From positions 1 through 8,566 of the forward strand of contig CALFNC010000186.1 in NCBI GenBank assembly GCA_937902605.1: a DNA stretch of 8,566 bases, read 5' to 3'. This stretch comes from an uncultured Acidobacteriota bacterium. Lineage in GTDB: Bacteria > Acidobacteriota > Thermoanaerobaculia > UBA5066. The notes under the pieces were generated by a model. It searched no databases and was not told the origin of the DNA. It was given only the letters and a program-made list of their open reading frames with translations. This document shows positions 7,800-8,566 of this stretch, piece by piece (position 1 is the first letter of the stretch; each line of letters starts with the position of its first letter). Both the position numbers and the translations under genes were made by a program.

Positions 7800-8566
7800 A
7801 TGAAGATTCCTCTTCGCGTCCCGCTCATCTCTCGCGCCGCCCGGGCGGCGGTCGTCGTCGCCATGTTCCTCGCCGGGGGCGAGACGGCCCTCTGGGGGGC
7901 CGAGAAGGAGAAGCCGACGGGGGTCGTCGGTCCCGTGGTCAAGAACGTCGACGTCTCGATCACGAATCTGGACGTCGTCGTCACCGACTCGAAGGGGAAC
8001 CGCGTCACAGGCCTCCGGAAGGAGGACTTCGAGGTGATCGAGGACGGCCTCCAACAGATCGTCACGAACTTCTACGTCGTCGAGGCCGGGATGTTGAAGG
8101 TCGTCGGGGACAACCCGGTGCCCGCCCCGGTCGAGGGCGCGGCGGCCGCCGCGCCCTCGAAGGTAGAGGCGGGGAACGCCGAGGTGGCCCCCCTCCCGGT
8201 CCTCAAGACGAAGATCGTCATCTTCGTCGACAACCTCCACATAACGCCCTCAAACCGCAACCGCGTCCTTCGGAACATCGAGGCCTTCGCCCGTACCAAC
8301 GTGAAGGACAACGTCGAGGCGATGGTCGTCACCTGGGAACGGTCCCTGAAGGTACTCCGGAAGTTCACGAATGACGGGAGGGACGTGGCGGACGTCCTCA
8401 AGCAGGTCGAGGAGATTTCGGCCCAGGGATCGGCCCGCCTCAGCGAGCGTCGGGACGTCCTCAAGGCGATCGACGACTCGTCGAACGTGGACGAGGCGGT
8501 CTCCCGGATCCGGTCGTACATCCTCGCGCAGAAGAACGACCTCGACTTCACGGTGGAGGCATTGAA
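7800..8566 (+). CDS. Secreted VWFA-related (acidobacterial-type) protein, 3' truncated
   Basis: The frame is open from the ATG at 7800-7802 to the right edge, giving 255 residues without a stop; an in-frame TAA at 7788 rules out an earlier start. A signal peptide is apparent: basic residues to about 15, a hydrophobic core (16-32), then ALWGA before a charged mature start. A beta-rich domain follows with VDVSITNLDVVVTDSKGN (50-67) and the block VTGLRKEDFEVIEDG (69-83), the pattern I associate with the 'VWFA-related acidobacterial domain' proteins. After an Ala/Pro/Val linker (105-135) comes the start of a von Willebrand A-like fold, KIVIFVDNLHI (138-148). The metal-site motif DxSxS is not intact: Asp144 is kept but the serines are Leu146 and Ile148. 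Function is unknown. The family is exported and abundant in Acidobacteriota, which supports the taxonomic guess. The C-terminal half is outside the window. Confidence 0.75.
   Translation, partial: MKIPLRVPLISRAARAAVVVAMFLAGGETALWGAEKEKPTGVVGPVVKNVDVSITNLDVVVTDSKGNRVTGLRKEDFEVIEDGLQQIVTNFYVVEAGMLKVVGDNPVPAPVEGAAAAAPSKVEAGNAEVAPLPVLKTKIVIFVDNLHITPSNRNRVLRNIEAFARTNVKDNVEAMVVTWERSLKVLRKFTNDGRDVADVLKQVEEISAQGSARLSERRDVLKAIDDSSNVDEAVSRIRSYILAQKNDLDFTVEAL

Noticed and set aside
7617..8240. Minus-strand open frame of 207 codons, and a smaller one at 8072-8551, opposite the VWFA-like gene
   Set aside because: The plus-strand frame has a signal peptide and family-like motifs; the minus-strand translations are charged low-complexity sequence and cross the divergent promoter region.

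Overview
The window is a GC-rich (by eye about 60-65%), densely packed bacterial chromosome segment. It looks like a Gram-negative, most likely Acidobacteriota and possibly a Thermoanaerobaculia-like lineage. The pointers are a complete TonB-ExbB-ExbD module, a lipoprotein, a divergent membrane pyrophosphatase and a secreted protein resembling the acidobacterial 'VWFA-related' family. The taxon is an inference; no rRNA or other marker is present. I see no mobile element, CRISPR array, tRNA or rRNA, and no gene-free stretch longer than about 160 bp.

Layout. (1) 1-868, plus strand: the C-terminal three quarters of HemW, cut by the left edge. (2) 929-3460, minus strand: hppA, a membrane ion-pumping pyrophosphatase. 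It converges on hemW and shares a 60-bp gap holding a strong hairpin terminator oriented for hppA. (3) 3620-7033, minus strand: a five-gene unit, transcribed right to left as TPR lipoprotein, tonB, exbB, exbD-1, exbD-2, with gaps of 18-98 bp. I see a candidate promoter before the TPR gene (7074-7102) and another before hppA (3584-3612). (4) 7138-7737, minus strand: a DUF502 membrane protein upstream of the Ton operon. (5) 7800-8566, plus strand: the N-terminal part of a secreted VWFA-like protein, diverging from the DUF502 gene across 62 bp and cut by the right edge.

How the genes fit together. The Ton operon encodes an inner-membrane motor (ExbB with two different ExbD proteins) that uses proton motive force to drive TonB, which energises outer-membrane receptors. 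The TPR lipoprotein is probably an envelope accessory factor. HppA lies just downstream on the same strand and makes ion gradient from pyrophosphate. It appears to have its own promoter, so the shared theme of gradient maker and gradient user is suggestive rather than proven.

I did not find a clearly unprecedented system. The points most worth a second look are the tandem paralogous exbD genes, the unusual pyrophosphatase (lysine in the K+-site position, an extra cytoplasmic loop), the glycine-rich tetrapeptide repeat in TonB, the possibly leaderless divergent gene pair, and a hppA leader with competing hairpins.
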